Assembly: GCF_900113905.1 (NCBI RefSeq)
Contig: NZ_FORC01000002.1
Span: 434,001-498,000 of the forward strand
Direction of reading: 5' to 3'
DNA length: 64,000 bases
DNA from: Phytopseudomonas argentinensis
Lineage (GTDB): Bacteria > Pseudomonadota > Gammaproteobacteria > Pseudomonadales > Pseudomonadaceae
The position numbers and the translations under genes were made by a program. A model generated the notes under the pieces. That model was not told the DNA's origin. It saw only the letters and a list, made by a program, of their open reading frames with translations, and did not search any database. This document shows, piece after piece, positions 1-8,514 of this stretch (position 1 is the stretch's first letter; each line of letters opens with the position of its first letter).

Positions 1-186
1 GGCAAGAATGCGTTGGCGATAGTCGCCTGCCTCGGCGGCGTTGCGCACCGGAGGAACCAGGTTGGGCATGATGATCGCGCGGGCGAAGGTGCGGGCGACA
101 TCGCCTACGGTGTGGGGCAGTACGGCGCCGTCGCGCAGGTGAATGTGCCAGTCGTCGGGACGCAGCAGGGTGATGCGGTCGGTCAT
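1..186 (-). CDS. pyrC: Dihydroorotase, N-terminal part (cut by window edge)
   Basis: The minus strand reads [20 protein letters not shown] from an ATG at 186, and 62 codons remain open to the edge. This is the start of class II dihydroorotase, which closes carbamoyl-aspartate to dihydroorotate in pyrimidine synthesis in the cytoplasm. His14 and His16 of the WHIH motif are the first two zinc ligands of the family. The gene diverges from motY, an arrangement I remember from Pseudomonas genomes. The rest of the enzyme lies outside the window. Confidence 0.93.
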   Translation of the reverse strand, partial: MTDRITLLRPDDWHIHLRDGAVLPHTVGDVARTFARAIIMPNLVPPVRNAAEAGDYRQRILA

Positions 187-334
187 TGAGGCTTCCAGGC
201 GGGGGCGAAACATGCCCGGAATGCTACCGGAAAAGGGCGGCGGGGGCACGCCGCAGATAGGCGGGCGGCGCACTCAAGTTTTCCCGGTCGCCACCGATAC
301 CAGAAGGGTACCTTGCATTTGCCCGGAGCTCGCT

Positions 335-1276
335 GTGCGTCAGCCCCTTTTCCTTCTCATCGGATTGATCCTCAGTGCTGGCGCGAGCCTGCCCGCTGCC
401 GCGATCAGCTTCCAGACGCGCCTGGAAAAGGTCGAATGGCAGGTGGCCGGCGACAAGTTCGAATGCCGCCTGAGCCAGCCGATCACCGATTTCGGCGCCG
501 GGGAATTCGTGCGCCGGGCAGGCGAACAGGCGACCTTTCGCCTGCAGGCCCGCGAACACTGGCTGGGCAACGGCTCGGCCACCTTGCTGGCGGCCGCTGC
601 GCCCTGGCAGCCGGGGCGCGGTGATATCAACCTCGGTGCGGTGAGCGTCGGCAGTGGCGAGGTGCCGTTCAACAGCAGCCAGGAGCAGGCCGGGCGCCTG
701 CTTACCGGCTTGCTCGAGGGGCGCAGCCCACTGGTGCGCCACCGCACCTCCCTGGGCAGCGAAAGCCTCGAGGTGCGCCTGCTGCCGGTGCGCTTTCGCA
801 AGGCCTACGACGATTACCTGAAGTGCACCGCCAAGCTGTTGCCGGTCAATTTCGATCAGGTGCGCCAATCCAATATCGGTTTTCCCGGGGGGGGCACCGA
901 ACTCGATGCCATGGCCAAGGCCAGGCTGGAGATCATCCTCGACTTCATGAAGGCCGACCCCACGGTCAACCGCATCGAGCTCGACGGGCATTCCGACAAC
1001 AGCGGCAATCGCCTGACCAACCGCGACCTGTCGCGCCGCCGTGCGCTGGCGGTGATGGACTACCTCAAGGCCCAGGGCGTGCCCGATGAGCGCATCATCA
1101 TGCGTTTCCATGGTGAGCGTTATCCGCTGGCGCCCAACATCAGCGCCGCCAATCGTGACAAGAACCGTCGGGTGTCGGTGCGCCTGGACAAAGTGCCGGA
1201 AGCGCCCGTGCAACCGACCGAACAGGCCGCACCCGCCGCGCCAGCGGTACCGGCAACACCCGCTGCCACCTCCTGA
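335..1276 (+). CDS. motY: Flagellar motor protein MotY (OmpA-like)
   Basis: Probable 313-residue secreted protein. I chose the GTG at 335 because it is preceded by a GGAG and opens a clean signal peptide (hydrophobic to about residue 25, ending LPAAA); the frame is open further upstream but there it runs into pyrC. The C-terminal half is an OmpA/MotB peptidoglycan-binding domain with ELDGHSDNSGN and TNRDLSRRRA. MotY forms part of the T-ring around the stator in polar flagella. The position between pyrC and argG is the motY locus as I recall it in P. aeruginosa. The tail is rich in Pro/Ala and probably disordered. Confidence 0.88.
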   Translation: MRQPLFLLIGLILSAGASLPAAAISFQTRLEKVEWQVAGDKFECRLSQPITDFGAGEFVRRAGEQATFRLQAREHWLGNGSATLLAAAAPWQPGRGDINLGAVSVGSGEVPFNSSQEQAGRLLTGLLEGRSPLVRHRTSLGSESLEVRLLPVRFRKAYDDYLKCTAKLLPVNFDQVRQSNIGFPGGGTELDAMAKARLEIILDFMKADPTVNRIELDGHSDNSGNRLTNRDLSRRRALAVMDYLKAQGVPDERIIMRFHGERYPLAPNISAANRDKNRRVSVRLDKVPEAPVQPTEQAAPAAPAVPATPAATS

Positions 1277-1375
1277 TCCTGTCGCCTTGACGCCATCACC
1301 TGTCGCACCCCTGTAAATCGTGGCTCATGGGCAGTAGAATCACGGGCTTTTCGAACAACCCGTGGAGTGGATGGC

Positions 1376-2593
1376 ATGGCGGACGTCAAAAAGGTGGTTC
1401 TGGCCTATTCCGGTGGCCTGGACACCTCGGTGATCCTCAAGTGGCTGCAAGATACCTATAACTGTGAAGTGGTGACCTTCACCGCCGATCTCGGCCAGGG
1501 CGAAGAGGTCGAGCCGGCCCGCGCCAAGGCCCAGGCCATGGGCGTCAAGGAAATCTACATCGACGACCTGCGCGAAGAGTTCGTGCGTGATTTCGTGTTC
1601 CCGATGTTCCGCGCCAACACCGTCTATGAAGGCGAGTACCTGCTGGGTACTTCCATCGCCCGTCCGCTGATCGCCAAGCGCCTGATCGAAATCGCCAACG
1701 AGACCGGCGCCGATGCCATCTCCCACGGTGCCACCGGCAAGGGTAACGACCAGGTGCGTTTCGAGCTGGGTGCCTACGCGCTCAAGCCAGGCGTGAAAGT
1801 CATTGCCCCGTGGCGCGAGTGGGACCTGCTGTCGCGCGAGAAGCTGATGGACTATGCCGAGAAGCACGCCATCCCGATCGAGCGTCACGGCAAGAAGAAG
1901 TCGCCGTACTCCATGGATGCCAACCTGCTGCACATCTCCTATGAAGGCGGCGTGCTGGAAGACACCTGGACCGAGCACGAAGAAGACATGTGGCGTTGGA
2001 CCAAGTCGCCGGAAGCGGCGCCGGATACCCCGACCTACATCGAGCTGACCTACCGCAACGGTGACATCGTCGCCATCGACGGCAAGGACATGAGCCCCGC
2101 CACCGTGCTGGCCGAACTGAACCGCATCGGCGGCGAGAACGGCATCGGTCGTCTGGATATCGTCGAGAACCGTTTCGTCGGCATGAAGTCCCGCGGCTGC
2201 TACGAAACCCCCGGCGGTACCATCATGCTCAAGGCGCACCGCGCCATCGAGTCGATCACCCTGGATCGTGAAGTCGCTCACCTCAAAGACGAGCTGATGC
2301 CCAAGTACGCCAGCCTGATCTACAACGGTTTCTGGTGGAGCCCGGAGCGCCTGATGCTGCAACAGATGATCGACGCCTCCCAGACCAGCGTGAACGGCGT
2401 GGTACGCCTGAAGCTGTACAAGGGCAACGTCATCGTCACCGGCCGCAAGTCCGACGACTCGCTGTTCGATGCCAATATCGCCACCTTCGAAGAAGACGGC
2501 GGCGCCTACAACCAGGCCGATGCGGCGGGCTTTATCAAGCTCAACGCCCTGCGCCTGCGCATTGCCGCTGGCAAGGATCGCAAGCTGCTGTAA
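1376..2593 (+). CDS. argG: Argininosuccinate synthase
   Basis: 405-residue enzyme that joins citrulline and aspartate with ATP to give argininosuccinate, the penultimate step of arginine synthesis. The ATP-binding PP-loop AYSGGLDTS is near residues 9-17, and [15 protein letters not shown] and the GSxARP-type segment ([10 protein letters not shown]) are intact. A GTG three codons upstream is possible, but MADVKK at 1376 is the family start and has GTGGAG in front. The gene appears monocistronic; downstream genes are on the other strand. Confidence 0.97.
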   Translation: MADVKKVVLAYSGGLDTSVILKWLQDTYNCEVVTFTADLGQGEEVEPARAKAQAMGVKEIYIDDLREEFVRDFVFPMFRANTVYEGEYLLGTSIARPLIAKRLIEIANETGADAISHGATGKGNDQVRFELGAYALKPGVKVIAPWREWDLLSREKLMDYAEKHAIPIERHGKKKSPYSMDANLLHISYEGGVLEDTWTEHEEDMWRWTKSPEAAPDTPTYIELTYRNGDIVAIDGKDMSPATVLAELNRIGGENGIGRLDIVENRFVGMKSRGCYETPGGTIMLKAHRAIESITLDREVAHLKDELMPKYASLIYNGFWWSPERLMLQQMIDASQTSVNGVVRLKLYKGNVIVTGRKSDDSLFDANIATFEEDGGAYNQADAAGFIKLNALRLRIAAGKDRKLL

Positions 2594-2807
2594 GCGCTGG
2601 CATCCCGCTCACCACGCAGCCCCGTGTTCGCCGGGACTGCGCTGGGCGATCACGATTCGGTTTTCTTCATCCGAGCCTCGTCCTTTCACCGCTCTGGCTG
2701 TATGGCCGGCAGGGGCGATGAGTTGTGGGCGTGATGAGTCTCGGCGGGGAATGCTCCCGCCAGGTATGCACCCGCCAAGCGTGCGCCTGGCGGGCGAGGG
2801 GAGGGCG

Positions 2808-3149
2808 TCAGGGTTTGCGGGTCAGCGGCTGCTGGTCGAACTTGACGCCAGCCAGGCCGGTTTTCATCAGGGCGCGGATATTGCCGTGGTCACTGCCTTC
2901 GGGCGTGGCCAGCACGCTGCGGTAGTGTTCGCCGAAGCACAGCAGGGCTTCCTGATCGCTCAGGCCTTCGAGCAGGGCCAGGCCCAGAGTCTTGCACGAG
3001 CCTTCGTTCTGGCCGGCTGCGTTCTCCACCTCACCGTTGCGAAAGGCGCCGGGCTGGTAGTCGTAGTGCTCGGCGACAAAGGCCAGGGTTTCGGCAAAGG
3101 CGAAATGCTCGGCCGCGAGGCGGGCGCGGAAGTCGTTCAGGTGGCTCAT
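2808..3149 (-). CDS. HopJ-family protein
   Basis: 113-residue small acidic protein starting MSHLNDF. It resembles the HopJ (HopPmaJ) family, named after a P. syringae type III effector but widespread in non-pathogens, so the name should not be read as a virulence function. No signal peptide or membrane segment is visible. Its ATG overlaps the stop of the upstream DUF1244 gene by four bases (ATGA), so the two are probably translationally coupled. An inverted repeat at 2771-2794 lies just beyond its stop. Biochemical function unknown. Confidence 0.75.
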   Translation of the reverse strand: MSHLNDFRARLAAEHFAFAETLAFVAEHYDYQPGAFRNGEVENAAGQNEGSCKTLGLALLEGLSDQEALLCFGEHYRSVLATPEGSDHGNIRALMKTGLAGVKFDQQPLTRKP

Positions 3150-3448
3150 GCGGATCCTTTCGGGTTCTTGGCGTTGAAGGCAGCCTGTTGCTCGGGGCTG
3201 GCTTCGGTCTGGTACTTGGCCTTCCACTCGGCGTAGGGCATGCCGTAGACCTCTTCGCGGGCCTGGTCCGGCGTCACGGCGACATCCAGGTCATCGGCCG
3301 CGGCCTTGTACCATTTGGACAGGCAGTTGCGGCAGAAACCGGCCAGGTTCATCAGGTCGATGTTCTGCACGTCCGGGCGTTCGCGCAGGTGTTGAACCAG
3401 GCGGCGAAAGGCGGCGGCTTCCAGTTCGAGACGTTGTTGGTCATTCAT
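3146..3448 (-). CDS. DUF1244 domain protein
   Basis: 100-residue cytoplasmic protein matching the DUF1244 family in length and pattern, including LMNLAGFCRNCLSKWY, where the two Cys (CRNC) could form a redox or metal site. The function of the family is not known to me. The ATG at 3448 is preceded by GGAGAG on the minus strand. It is the first gene of a two-gene unit with the HopJ-like gene and lies directly after the fol genes on the same strand, so it might belong to the same transcript. Confidence 0.8.
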   Translation of the reverse strand: MNDQQRLELEAAAFRRLVQHLRERPDVQNIDLMNLAGFCRNCLSKWYKAAADDLDVAVTPDQAREEVYGMPYAEWKAKYQTEASPEQQAAFNAKNPKGSA

Positions 3449-3523
3449 GGCGATGCTCTCTCCGGGAGGGATGGCGCGATGATAGAAGCCGGCAGGCCGC
3501 TCGGCAACCAGGCGGCCGATGGC

Positions 3524-3895
3524 TCAGCGGTGGCCGGCGAGGGTGATCGACACCGACTCGGCGAAGCGCAGGGCGTGGGGCTTGTCGACCTCCACTTCGG
3601 CGTAGCGCACGGCCTCGTGGGTCATCACCAGGTCGAGAATCTCCTGAGTCAGGCGCTCCAGCAACGCGAAGCGGTTGCCTTCCACGTGGGCGATGATGGC
3701 CTTGGTGATGGTGCGGTAGTTGAGGGCGTGGTCGATGTCGTTATCACGTACCGCATCGACCGCCGGGTAGAGGATGGTCAGGTTGATCAACACGTCCTGC
3801 TTGTTGTTGATCTCTTCTTCCTTGATGCCGATGAAGGTACGCAGGCGCAGATCCTTGACGCGGATGCGCGCCATGCCGGGTTCCAGTCTGGGCAT
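3524..3895 (-). CDS. folX: Dihydroneopterin triphosphate 2'-epimerase
   Basis: 123 residues, starting [20 protein letters not shown], very close to pseudomonad FolX as I remember it. FolX belongs to the dihydroneopterin aldolase fold ([18 protein letters not shown]) and converts dihydroneopterin triphosphate to dihydromonapterin triphosphate. It starts three bases after the folE stop, so the two share an operon. With FolE and FolM it makes tetrahydromonapterin, the pterin cofactor of phenylalanine hydroxylase in Pseudomonas. Confidence 0.92.
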   Translation of the reverse strand: MPRLEPGMARIRVKDLRLRTFIGIKEEEINNKQDVLINLTILYPAVDAVRDNDIDHALNYRTITKAIIAHVEGNRFALLERLTQEILDLVMTHEAVRYAEVEVDKPHALRFAESVSITLAGHR

Positions 3896-3898
3896 GGG

Positions 3899-4459
3899 TT
3901 ACTTGCTCCGTCCGATCAGTTGCAGGAATTCATGACGGGTATTGTAGGACTCGCGAAACGCACCGAGCATCACCGAGGTGCTCATTACCGAATTCTGCTT
4001 TTCCACGCCACGCATCATCATGCACATGTGCTGGGCCTCGATCACCACCGCCACGCCGGCGGCCTGGGTGACTTCCTGGATGGCACTGGCAATCTGCCGG
4101 GTGAGGTTCTCCTGGATCTGCAGACGGCGCGCGTACATGTCGACGATGCGCGCGATCTTCGACAGACCGAGCACCTTGCCGGTGGGAATGTAGGCCACGT
4201 GCGCCTTGCCGATGAAGGGCAGCAGGTGATGCTCGCAGAGCGAGTAGAGCTCGACGTCCTTGACGATCACCATCTCGTCGCTGTCGGAACTGAACAGCGC
4301 GCCGTTGACGACTTCCTCGAGGCTTTTCTCATAGCCGTTGCACAGGTACTGCATGGCCTTGGCGGCACGCTTTGGGGTGTCGAGCAGGCCTTCGCGCTCG
4401 GGATCCTCGCCGAGGCCGAGGAGGATTTCACGGTAGTGGTTGGGCAGTAAAGGGTTCAT
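3899..4459 (-). CDS. folE: GTP cyclohydrolase I
   Basis: 186-residue type I GTP cyclohydrolase, which converts GTP to dihydroneopterin triphosphate. The zinc ligands are visible: Cys75 and His78 in [10 protein letters not shown] and Cys146 in QHMCMMMRG. The C-terminal [13 protein letters not shown] stretch is standard. Pseudomonas often has more than one folE copy; this one sits between folX and folM and so probably feeds monapterin rather than only folate. It starts 21 bases after the folM stop. Confidence 0.95.
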   Translation of the reverse strand: MNPLLPNHYREILLGLGEDPEREGLLDTPKRAAKAMQYLCNGYEKSLEEVVNGALFSSDSDEMVIVKDVELYSLCEHHLLPFIGKAHVAYIPTGKVLGLSKIARIVDMYARRLQIQENLTRQIASAIQEVTQAAGVAVVIEAQHMCMMMRGVEKQNSVMSTSVMLGAFRESYNTRHEFLQLIGRSK

Positions 4460-4480
4460 CGTCAGGGTCCTCGCGGCGCC

Positions 4481-5191
4481 TCACTTGAGGTGGCGGCCGC
4501 CGTTCACGGTCAGGTTGGTGCCGGTGATATAGGGGGTGTCCAGCAGGTAGCGCAGGCTCTGGTAGATCACATGGGGCCCGGGTTCGAAGCCCAGGGCGGA
4601 TTTGTCCAGGGCCTTGGCCCGGTATTGGGCGTCGTCGTCTTCGTTGAACATCAGCAGCGCCGGGGCAATGCCGTTGACCTTGATGGCCGGCGCGAGGCGT
4701 GCGGCAAAGGACTGCGTCAGGCTGTCCAGGCCTGCCTTGCTGGCGCAATAGGCCGGGCGATTGGCAGAGCCCTTGCGTACCACGTCGTCGCTGATATGAA
4801 CGATATCCGCCTGTTCGCTGCGCTGCAGCAGTTCGGCGCAGTGCAGGTTGATGAGGTAGGGCGCCAGCATGTGCACGGTGAACAACTGCGCAAAGGCTGC
4901 CGCTTCCTCGCCGGGCGCCTCGGCGAACCAGGCCGACGCGTTATGCACGATGGCGCGCAGGCTGTCGGTATGGCTCTTGAGCTGTTCGACAAAGGCCAGA
5001 ATGCTGGCCTCGCCGGTGAAGTCCGCGTGCAGGGTCAGGGCACCCCGTTCGCGCAAGCGCTGCAGGCCTGGCTTCTCGCTGCGATAGGTCACGATCAGCG
5101 AATGGCCGTCGTCAAGCAGGCGCTCGGCGCAATACAGGCCAACGCGCTGACTGGCGCCGGTAATCAGGATCGGGGCTTTGCTGAGGCTCAT
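4481..5191 (-). CDS. folM: Dihydromonapterin reductase
   Basis: 236-residue short-chain dehydrogenase from the ATG at 5191 (an in-frame TTG two codons upstream, at 5197, is also possible; neither has a strong ribosome site). It has the ITGASQRVG nucleotide-binding loop near residue 10, NAS after strand 4, and the YCASK catalytic pair, ending TGTNLTVNGGRHLK. FolM reduces dihydromonapterin to tetrahydromonapterin using NADPH. It is the first gene of the folM-folE-folX unit. Confidence 0.9.
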   Translation of the reverse strand: MSLSKAPILITGASQRVGLYCAERLLDDGHSLIVTYRSEKPGLQRLRERGALTLHADFTGEASILAFVEQLKSHTDSLRAIVHNASAWFAEAPGEEAAAFAQLFTVHMLAPYLINLHCAELLQRSEQADIVHISDDVVRKGSANRPAYCASKAGLDSLTQSFAARLAPAIKVNGIAPALLMFNEDDDAQYRAKALDKSALGFEPGPHVIYQSLRYLLDTPYITGTNLTVNGGRHLK

Positions 5192-5309
5192 GGGCAAGTG
5201 GCCGACAGTGGACGGGAAGGCGCCATGATGGAGGCCATTGGCCCTGGCCCTGCAACGTTATAGGAGCCATACACGCTGTACAACCCTTCGTACAGTGCGG
5301 GAAAGCCTG

Positions 5310-5336
5310 GCGCCATGGCTACGCGAGCCATGGCGC
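5310..5336. terminator. Hairpin at the 3' end of the ABM gene
   Basis: GCGCCATGGCT (5310-5320) and AGCCATGGCGC (5326-5336) form a perfect 11-bp stem around ACGCG. It starts 8 bases beyond the stop of the minus-strand monooxygenase-like gene. No T-run follows on either side, so it may be a transcript-stabilising hairpin or a single repeat rather than an intrinsic terminator. Confidence 0.5.
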
Positions 5337-5343
5337 TACCCGT

Positions 5344-5916
5344 TCAGGTGCCGGTGGACGGGCTGGTGCGGCGAAGCAGGCCGGCGGGCCGGTTGCCCTG
5401 CAGCCACGGGGCGAGCAGGCGGCTGACCAGGGGGATGAACAGGTAGGTCATTAGCGGCGTCAGTGCCAGGGTGCTCAGCAGTACGCGGGTGACCAGGGGG
5501 ACGTCCGCCAGCAGATCGCCGAACAGCAGATTGAAACACAATGAAACCGGAAAGAACGCCAGCCAGATGGCGATGGTTTGTTTCCAGCGCGGTGGCTGGC
5601 GCAGGCCGCTGCCGAACCAGGCGTCGAGGCCCAGCGCACGCTGCTCGTGAGGCTGGGCGAACAGGCCCTTGCCACGTTCCAGCCAGGCGCGTCGCGAGGC
5701 CGAATGCTCCCAGGTGGCCATGGTGCGCTCGTCGGTGAAGCGAAAGATCATCTGGAATTCATCGTCGCCGGGCGGAGGCGCCAGCACGCCGGAGCCCAAG
5801 TAGCCGGGAAAGTCGGTAGCCAGCTGCTCGCCTTCGCGCAGCCAGGCGATGAAATCGTGATAGCGCTCGGCAGCCACGCGGCGTGCCACCATCAGGGTGA
5901 CCGGTTCGGTAGACAT
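5344..5916 (-). CDS. Antibiotic biosynthesis monooxygenase-domain membrane protein
   Basis: 190 residues from the ATG at 5916, which has TAGCAGGAGAT in front; an ATG seven codons upstream lacks a ribosome site. Residues about 5-90 look like an ABM (ferredoxin-like dimeric alpha/beta barrel) domain. The C-terminal half has two hydrophobic helices (IAIWLAFFPVSLCFNLLF and VLLSTLALTPLMTYLFIPLV). This ABM plus two-helix form is common in proteobacteria but its substrate is unknown. It is separated from folM by about 150 bases. Confidence 0.75.
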   Translation of the reverse strand: MSTEPVTLMVARRVAAERYHDFIAWLREGEQLATDFPGYLGSGVLAPPPGDDEFQMIFRFTDERTMATWEHSASRRAWLERGKGLFAQPHEQRALGLDAWFGSGLRQPPRWKQTIAIWLAFFPVSLCFNLLFGDLLADVPLVTRVLLSTLALTPLMTYLFIPLVSRLLAPWLQGNRPAGLLRRTSPSTGT

Positions 5917-6302
5917 CGTGTATCTCCTGCTAGGCACCTGGCCGGGGTAAGGTCAGGCGAATGGCGCGGGTCGGGGTGGTGAGCCGCGTCGTGATTGCAG
6001 CAAGGATTATTCCTGTTTCCCATAAATTAGCCAGCAATGTTCGATGGGGCGCACAGGAAAGTGGCCAGGTGCCGCCATATACAAGGGCGCCGAGTTAATT
6101 GCCGTTCGTCGGCAAGCAGCGTCCGGGGCCCGTGGCTGGCAAATATTCACCTCAACTTTGCACCCGTTGCAGCAGTCTGGATTGCTGAAGAAGCACTTAA
6201 ACCAGACTCTTGACGCCTGTACAGGACTTGTACAAGTAAAGTCATCGGCGGGCCGAGCTGGAGTAAACTTGTGAAATCCTGACCTCTGCAACGGTTTTTT
6301 CT
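5917..6302. other. Intergenic region between ABM gene and LitR-like gene
   Basis: 386 bases without a credible gene; short open frames here lack ribosome sites. The left part is AT-richer than its surroundings (CCCATAAATTAGCC near 6020). The right part carries the tandem palindromic promoter at 6210-6242 described separately. Nothing else is recognised. Confidence 0.5.
6210..6242 (+). promoter_or_regulatory. Candidate MerR-type promoter/operator of the LitR-like gene
   Basis: A -35-like TTGACG (6210-6215) is followed by two perfect palindromes, CCTGTACAGG (6216-6225) and ACTTGTACAAGT (6226-6237), then TAAAGT (6237-6242) as a possible -10. Both palindromes contain TGTACA. MerR-family activators bind between -35 and -10 in promoters with long spacers, which is what is seen here. 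The natural candidate to bind is the product of the gene beginning 61 bases downstream. Confidence 0.6.
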
Positions 6303-7256
6303 ATGTCCGATCTGGTTGGTTCCGCGCCTTTCAACGTCAATGCCTTCAAGGAAGAGGATTTGTTCCCGATCCGTGAGGTGGCACGGTTGACAGGCGTGAA
6401 CCCGGTGACCCTGCGCGCCTGGGAACGGCGCTATGGCCTCATCCAGCCGGTGCGCACCGACAGCGGTCATCGCCTCTACTCGCCGGCGGATGTCGAGACG
6501 GTACGCAGCGTCCTGGCGTGGATCGAGCGCGGCGTGCCGGTCAGCAAGGTCGGCCGGATCCTGACCCGCAACGAAACTCTTCAGGCCAATGCCACGCCCA
6601 CTTACGAGTCGGCTACTTCCGGCGAGTGGGCGCAGTGGCAGGGGCGCCTGCTGGCAGCCGTGCAGGCATTCGACGAAGCCGAGCTGGACAGGGTCTACGG
6701 CCAGGTATTTTCCAGCTACCCGCTTTCGGTGACCTTCCAGGACATCATCATGCCGCTCTGGCAGCGTCTGCTGCTGCGTTACGGGCGCCCTGGCTACGGT
6801 AGCGAATGGCTGTTTTTTGACACCTTCTTGCGTGGCCGCGTGTTGCAGAGGCTGCACAACCTGCGTGACCAGCCGGACAGAAGGTTGTTGCTGGTTGCCC
6901 TGCCGGGGCGTTGCCGCGAGCTGGAGTTATTGGTGACCGGCCTGCTGCTAAACCCGGTCGACGCTGCCGTGCATGTGCTGGGCATCGGCCAGGCCCTGGA
7001 GGAGTTGCCCCAGGTATGCGGCAAGATGCAGCCGCTGGCGGTGGTGGTGTTTTCCAATCAGCCGCCAGCGGCGGACACCAAGCATGCACTGGAACGCCTT
7101 GCCCTTAGCCTGGAGTGCCCGGTCGCGCTGGTCGGCGAGGGCGCCGACCTGCTCGAAGACTGCTTCCGGGGTTCGCCCATCGCCTGCCTCGGTAGTGACG
7201 GGCGGCTGATAAGGCGGCGCCTGCGGCAGTTTCTCGCCGGGCGCCTGGATACCTGA
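6303..7256 (+). CDS. MerR-family regulator with degenerate B12-binding domain (class II LitR-like)
   Basis: 317 residues. Residues about 20-90 form a MerR winged helix (FPIREVARLTGVNPVTLRAWERRYGL, with RTDSGHRLYSPADV). The remainder has the four-helix cap plus Rossmann layout of CarH/LitR photoreceptors, but where those have the Glu-His pair the cap here reads SEWLFFDTFL, and no DxHxxG cobalamin motif is seen. That matches class II LitR regulators, reported in P. putida to work with a LOV protein instead of B12. A LOV gene lies 0.7 kb away. Alternative: a MerR regulator sensing something else. Confidence 0.78.
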   Translation: MSDLVGSAPFNVNAFKEEDLFPIREVARLTGVNPVTLRAWERRYGLIQPVRTDSGHRLYSPADVETVRSVLAWIERGVPVSKVGRILTRNETLQANATPTYESATSGEWAQWQGRLLAAVQAFDEAELDRVYGQVFSSYPLSVTFQDIIMPLWQRLLLRYGRPGYGSEWLFFDTFLRGRVLQRLHNLRDQPDRRLLLVALPGRCRELELLVTGLLLNPVDAAVHVLGIGQALEELPQVCGKMQPLAVVVFSNQPPAADTKHALERLALSLECPVALVGEGADLLEDCFRGSPIACLGSDGRLIRRRLRQFLAGRLDT

Positions 7257-7268
7257 GAGGCTACACCA

Positions 7269-7871
7269 TCAAAGGCTGTGGGCCTGGGGATAGCGCTTGC
7301 GATGCTGCTGGTACAGGTGGTTTTGCAGGCGCTCGCTGCTGTCTTCGTCCAGCGTCAGTTCGTAGGCCAGTAAGCCGTCATCGGTAATACGCACCAGGCT
7401 GCCCTGGAGGATCACCGGCTCGACATCCTCGATATCCAGACCCAGGCTGAAGCGTTGCGGCGGCGAGGCCTTGGCGGTCTGGGCCATGAGCAGGCCGCTC
7501 AACGACAATTCATGAACGACCAGGCTGCTTGGCTGCCCGTCACGTCGCAGCAAGGGCTGTGGCGGATCCAGGGGCAAGCGCCAGGAACGGTGAAAGGAGC
7601 CTTCCTCGAATATCTGCGGAACACCCAGTTCCAGATGTGGCTTGTTCTGGGCATCGGTAACCAGATGGGGGGTGAAGGTCAGGCGCTGATTGTCGATATG
7701 CGCCTCGATGGTCAGCTGCTCCTTGGCGGCGCAGCTGGCAAGCAGTTCGGCGGTCTGGCGTGCGGCATCGACCTGCAGAACCGGATCCGGTTCGGCTGGG
7801 GCAGGGGTGCTTTCCGTAAGCTGCTGGATGAATTCCATTTCCAGCGGAGTTAACAGGGACGAATCCTGCAT
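7269..7871 (-). CDS. PilZ-like domain protein downstream of the LOV gene
   Basis: About 200 residues from the ATG at 7871; a TTG at 7910 would add 13. The C-terminal half looks like a PilZ domain: LVVHELSLSGLLM occupies the place of the c-di-GMP motif (D/N)xSxxG, followed by beta-strands RFSLGLDIEDVEPVILQG and GLLAYELTL. The upstream arginine motif is poor (HRSWRLPL), so ligand binding is uncertain. It lies 61 bases after the LOV gene on the same strand, suggesting co-transcription, and converges on the LitR-like gene. Confidence 0.55.
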   Translation of the reverse strand: MQDSSLLTPLEMEFIQQLTESTPAPAEPDPVLQVDAARQTAELLASCAAKEQLTIEAHIDNQRLTFTPHLVTDAQNKPHLELGVPQIFEEGSFHRSWRLPLDPPQPLLRRDGQPSSLVVHELSLSGLLMAQTAKASPPQRFSLGLDIEDVEPVILQGSLVRITDDGLLAYELTLDEDSSERLQNHLYQQHRKRYPQAHSL

Positions 7872-7932
7872 AACGGCTTCTGTGCGAGTGGGAGGGCTCC
7901 CTTGTGACAACTCGTCAGGCGCTTCGTTACCG

Positions 7933-8385
7933 CTACGAAGATTTTTTCAGTGCGGCCAATTCGGCGCGCAAGCGCTCCAGCTCGGCTTCCAGTGCTTGCA
8001 CGCGCTGCCGATTCTCCACATGTTCACTGACGTCCTTCTGGATGCCGATGAAATAGGTCAGTTGATCCGCTTCGTTGAACACCGGCGTGATGGACAGCTC
8101 ATTCCAGAACGTGCTGCCGTCCTTGCGGTAGTTGCGAATCACCTCGCGACATGGCTGGCGGCGGTGAATGGCCTTGCGAATCAGCGCTGCGGCCGGCTGA
8201 TCATGTTCCTCGCCCTGCAGGAACCGGCAGTCCTGATAGAGGATTTCCTCGCTGTCATAGCCAGTGAGCGCTACGAACGCCGGATTGGCGTAAATGAGGA
8301 TATGGTCCTCGCCCTCTTGTTCCGCGACCACGATGCCATCGTTAGAGGCTTCGACCACCCGTTGCAGCAAGTTGGCATTGATCAT
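7933..8385 (-). CDS. Short LOV blue-light photoreceptor
   Basis: 150 residues from the ATG at 8385, with a GGGGGA ribosome site 8 bases upstream (a GTG one codon earlier is possible). It is a PAS/LOV domain with no fused effector: VVEASNDGIVVAE, then YQDCRFLQG with the photoactive Cys53, then NYRKDGSTFWNELSITPV and YFIGIQKDVS. It resembles the P. putida short LOV protein PpSB1, whose reactive Cys is also at 53. The tail VQALEAELERLRAELAAL is a leucine-heptad coiled coil that could dimerise or bind a partner. FMN is the expected chromophore. Confidence 0.9.
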   Translation of the reverse strand: MINANLLQRVVEASNDGIVVAEQEGEDHILIYANPAFVALTGYDSEEILYQDCRFLQGEEHDQPAAALIRKAIHRRQPCREVIRNYRKDGSTFWNELSITPVFNEADQLTYFIGIQKDVSEHVENRQRVQALEAELERLRAELAALKKSS

Positions 8386-8514
8386 CACATGCGTCCCCCG
8401 TCGATTTTCACCAGTTTACCAGAGGCGCGTGGATTGCCTGCTGGCTCTGTAACGCCGTACGGCGCAGGGCACGATCGGGCATAATGGCGCGCTGTTCTAG
8501 GTGAAGGAGTTCCC

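Noticed and set aside
2771..2794. Inverted repeat CCCGCCA...TGGCGGG after argG and the HopJ-like gene
   Set aside because: The stem is only 7 bp with a 10-base loop and no T-run, too weak to call a terminator.
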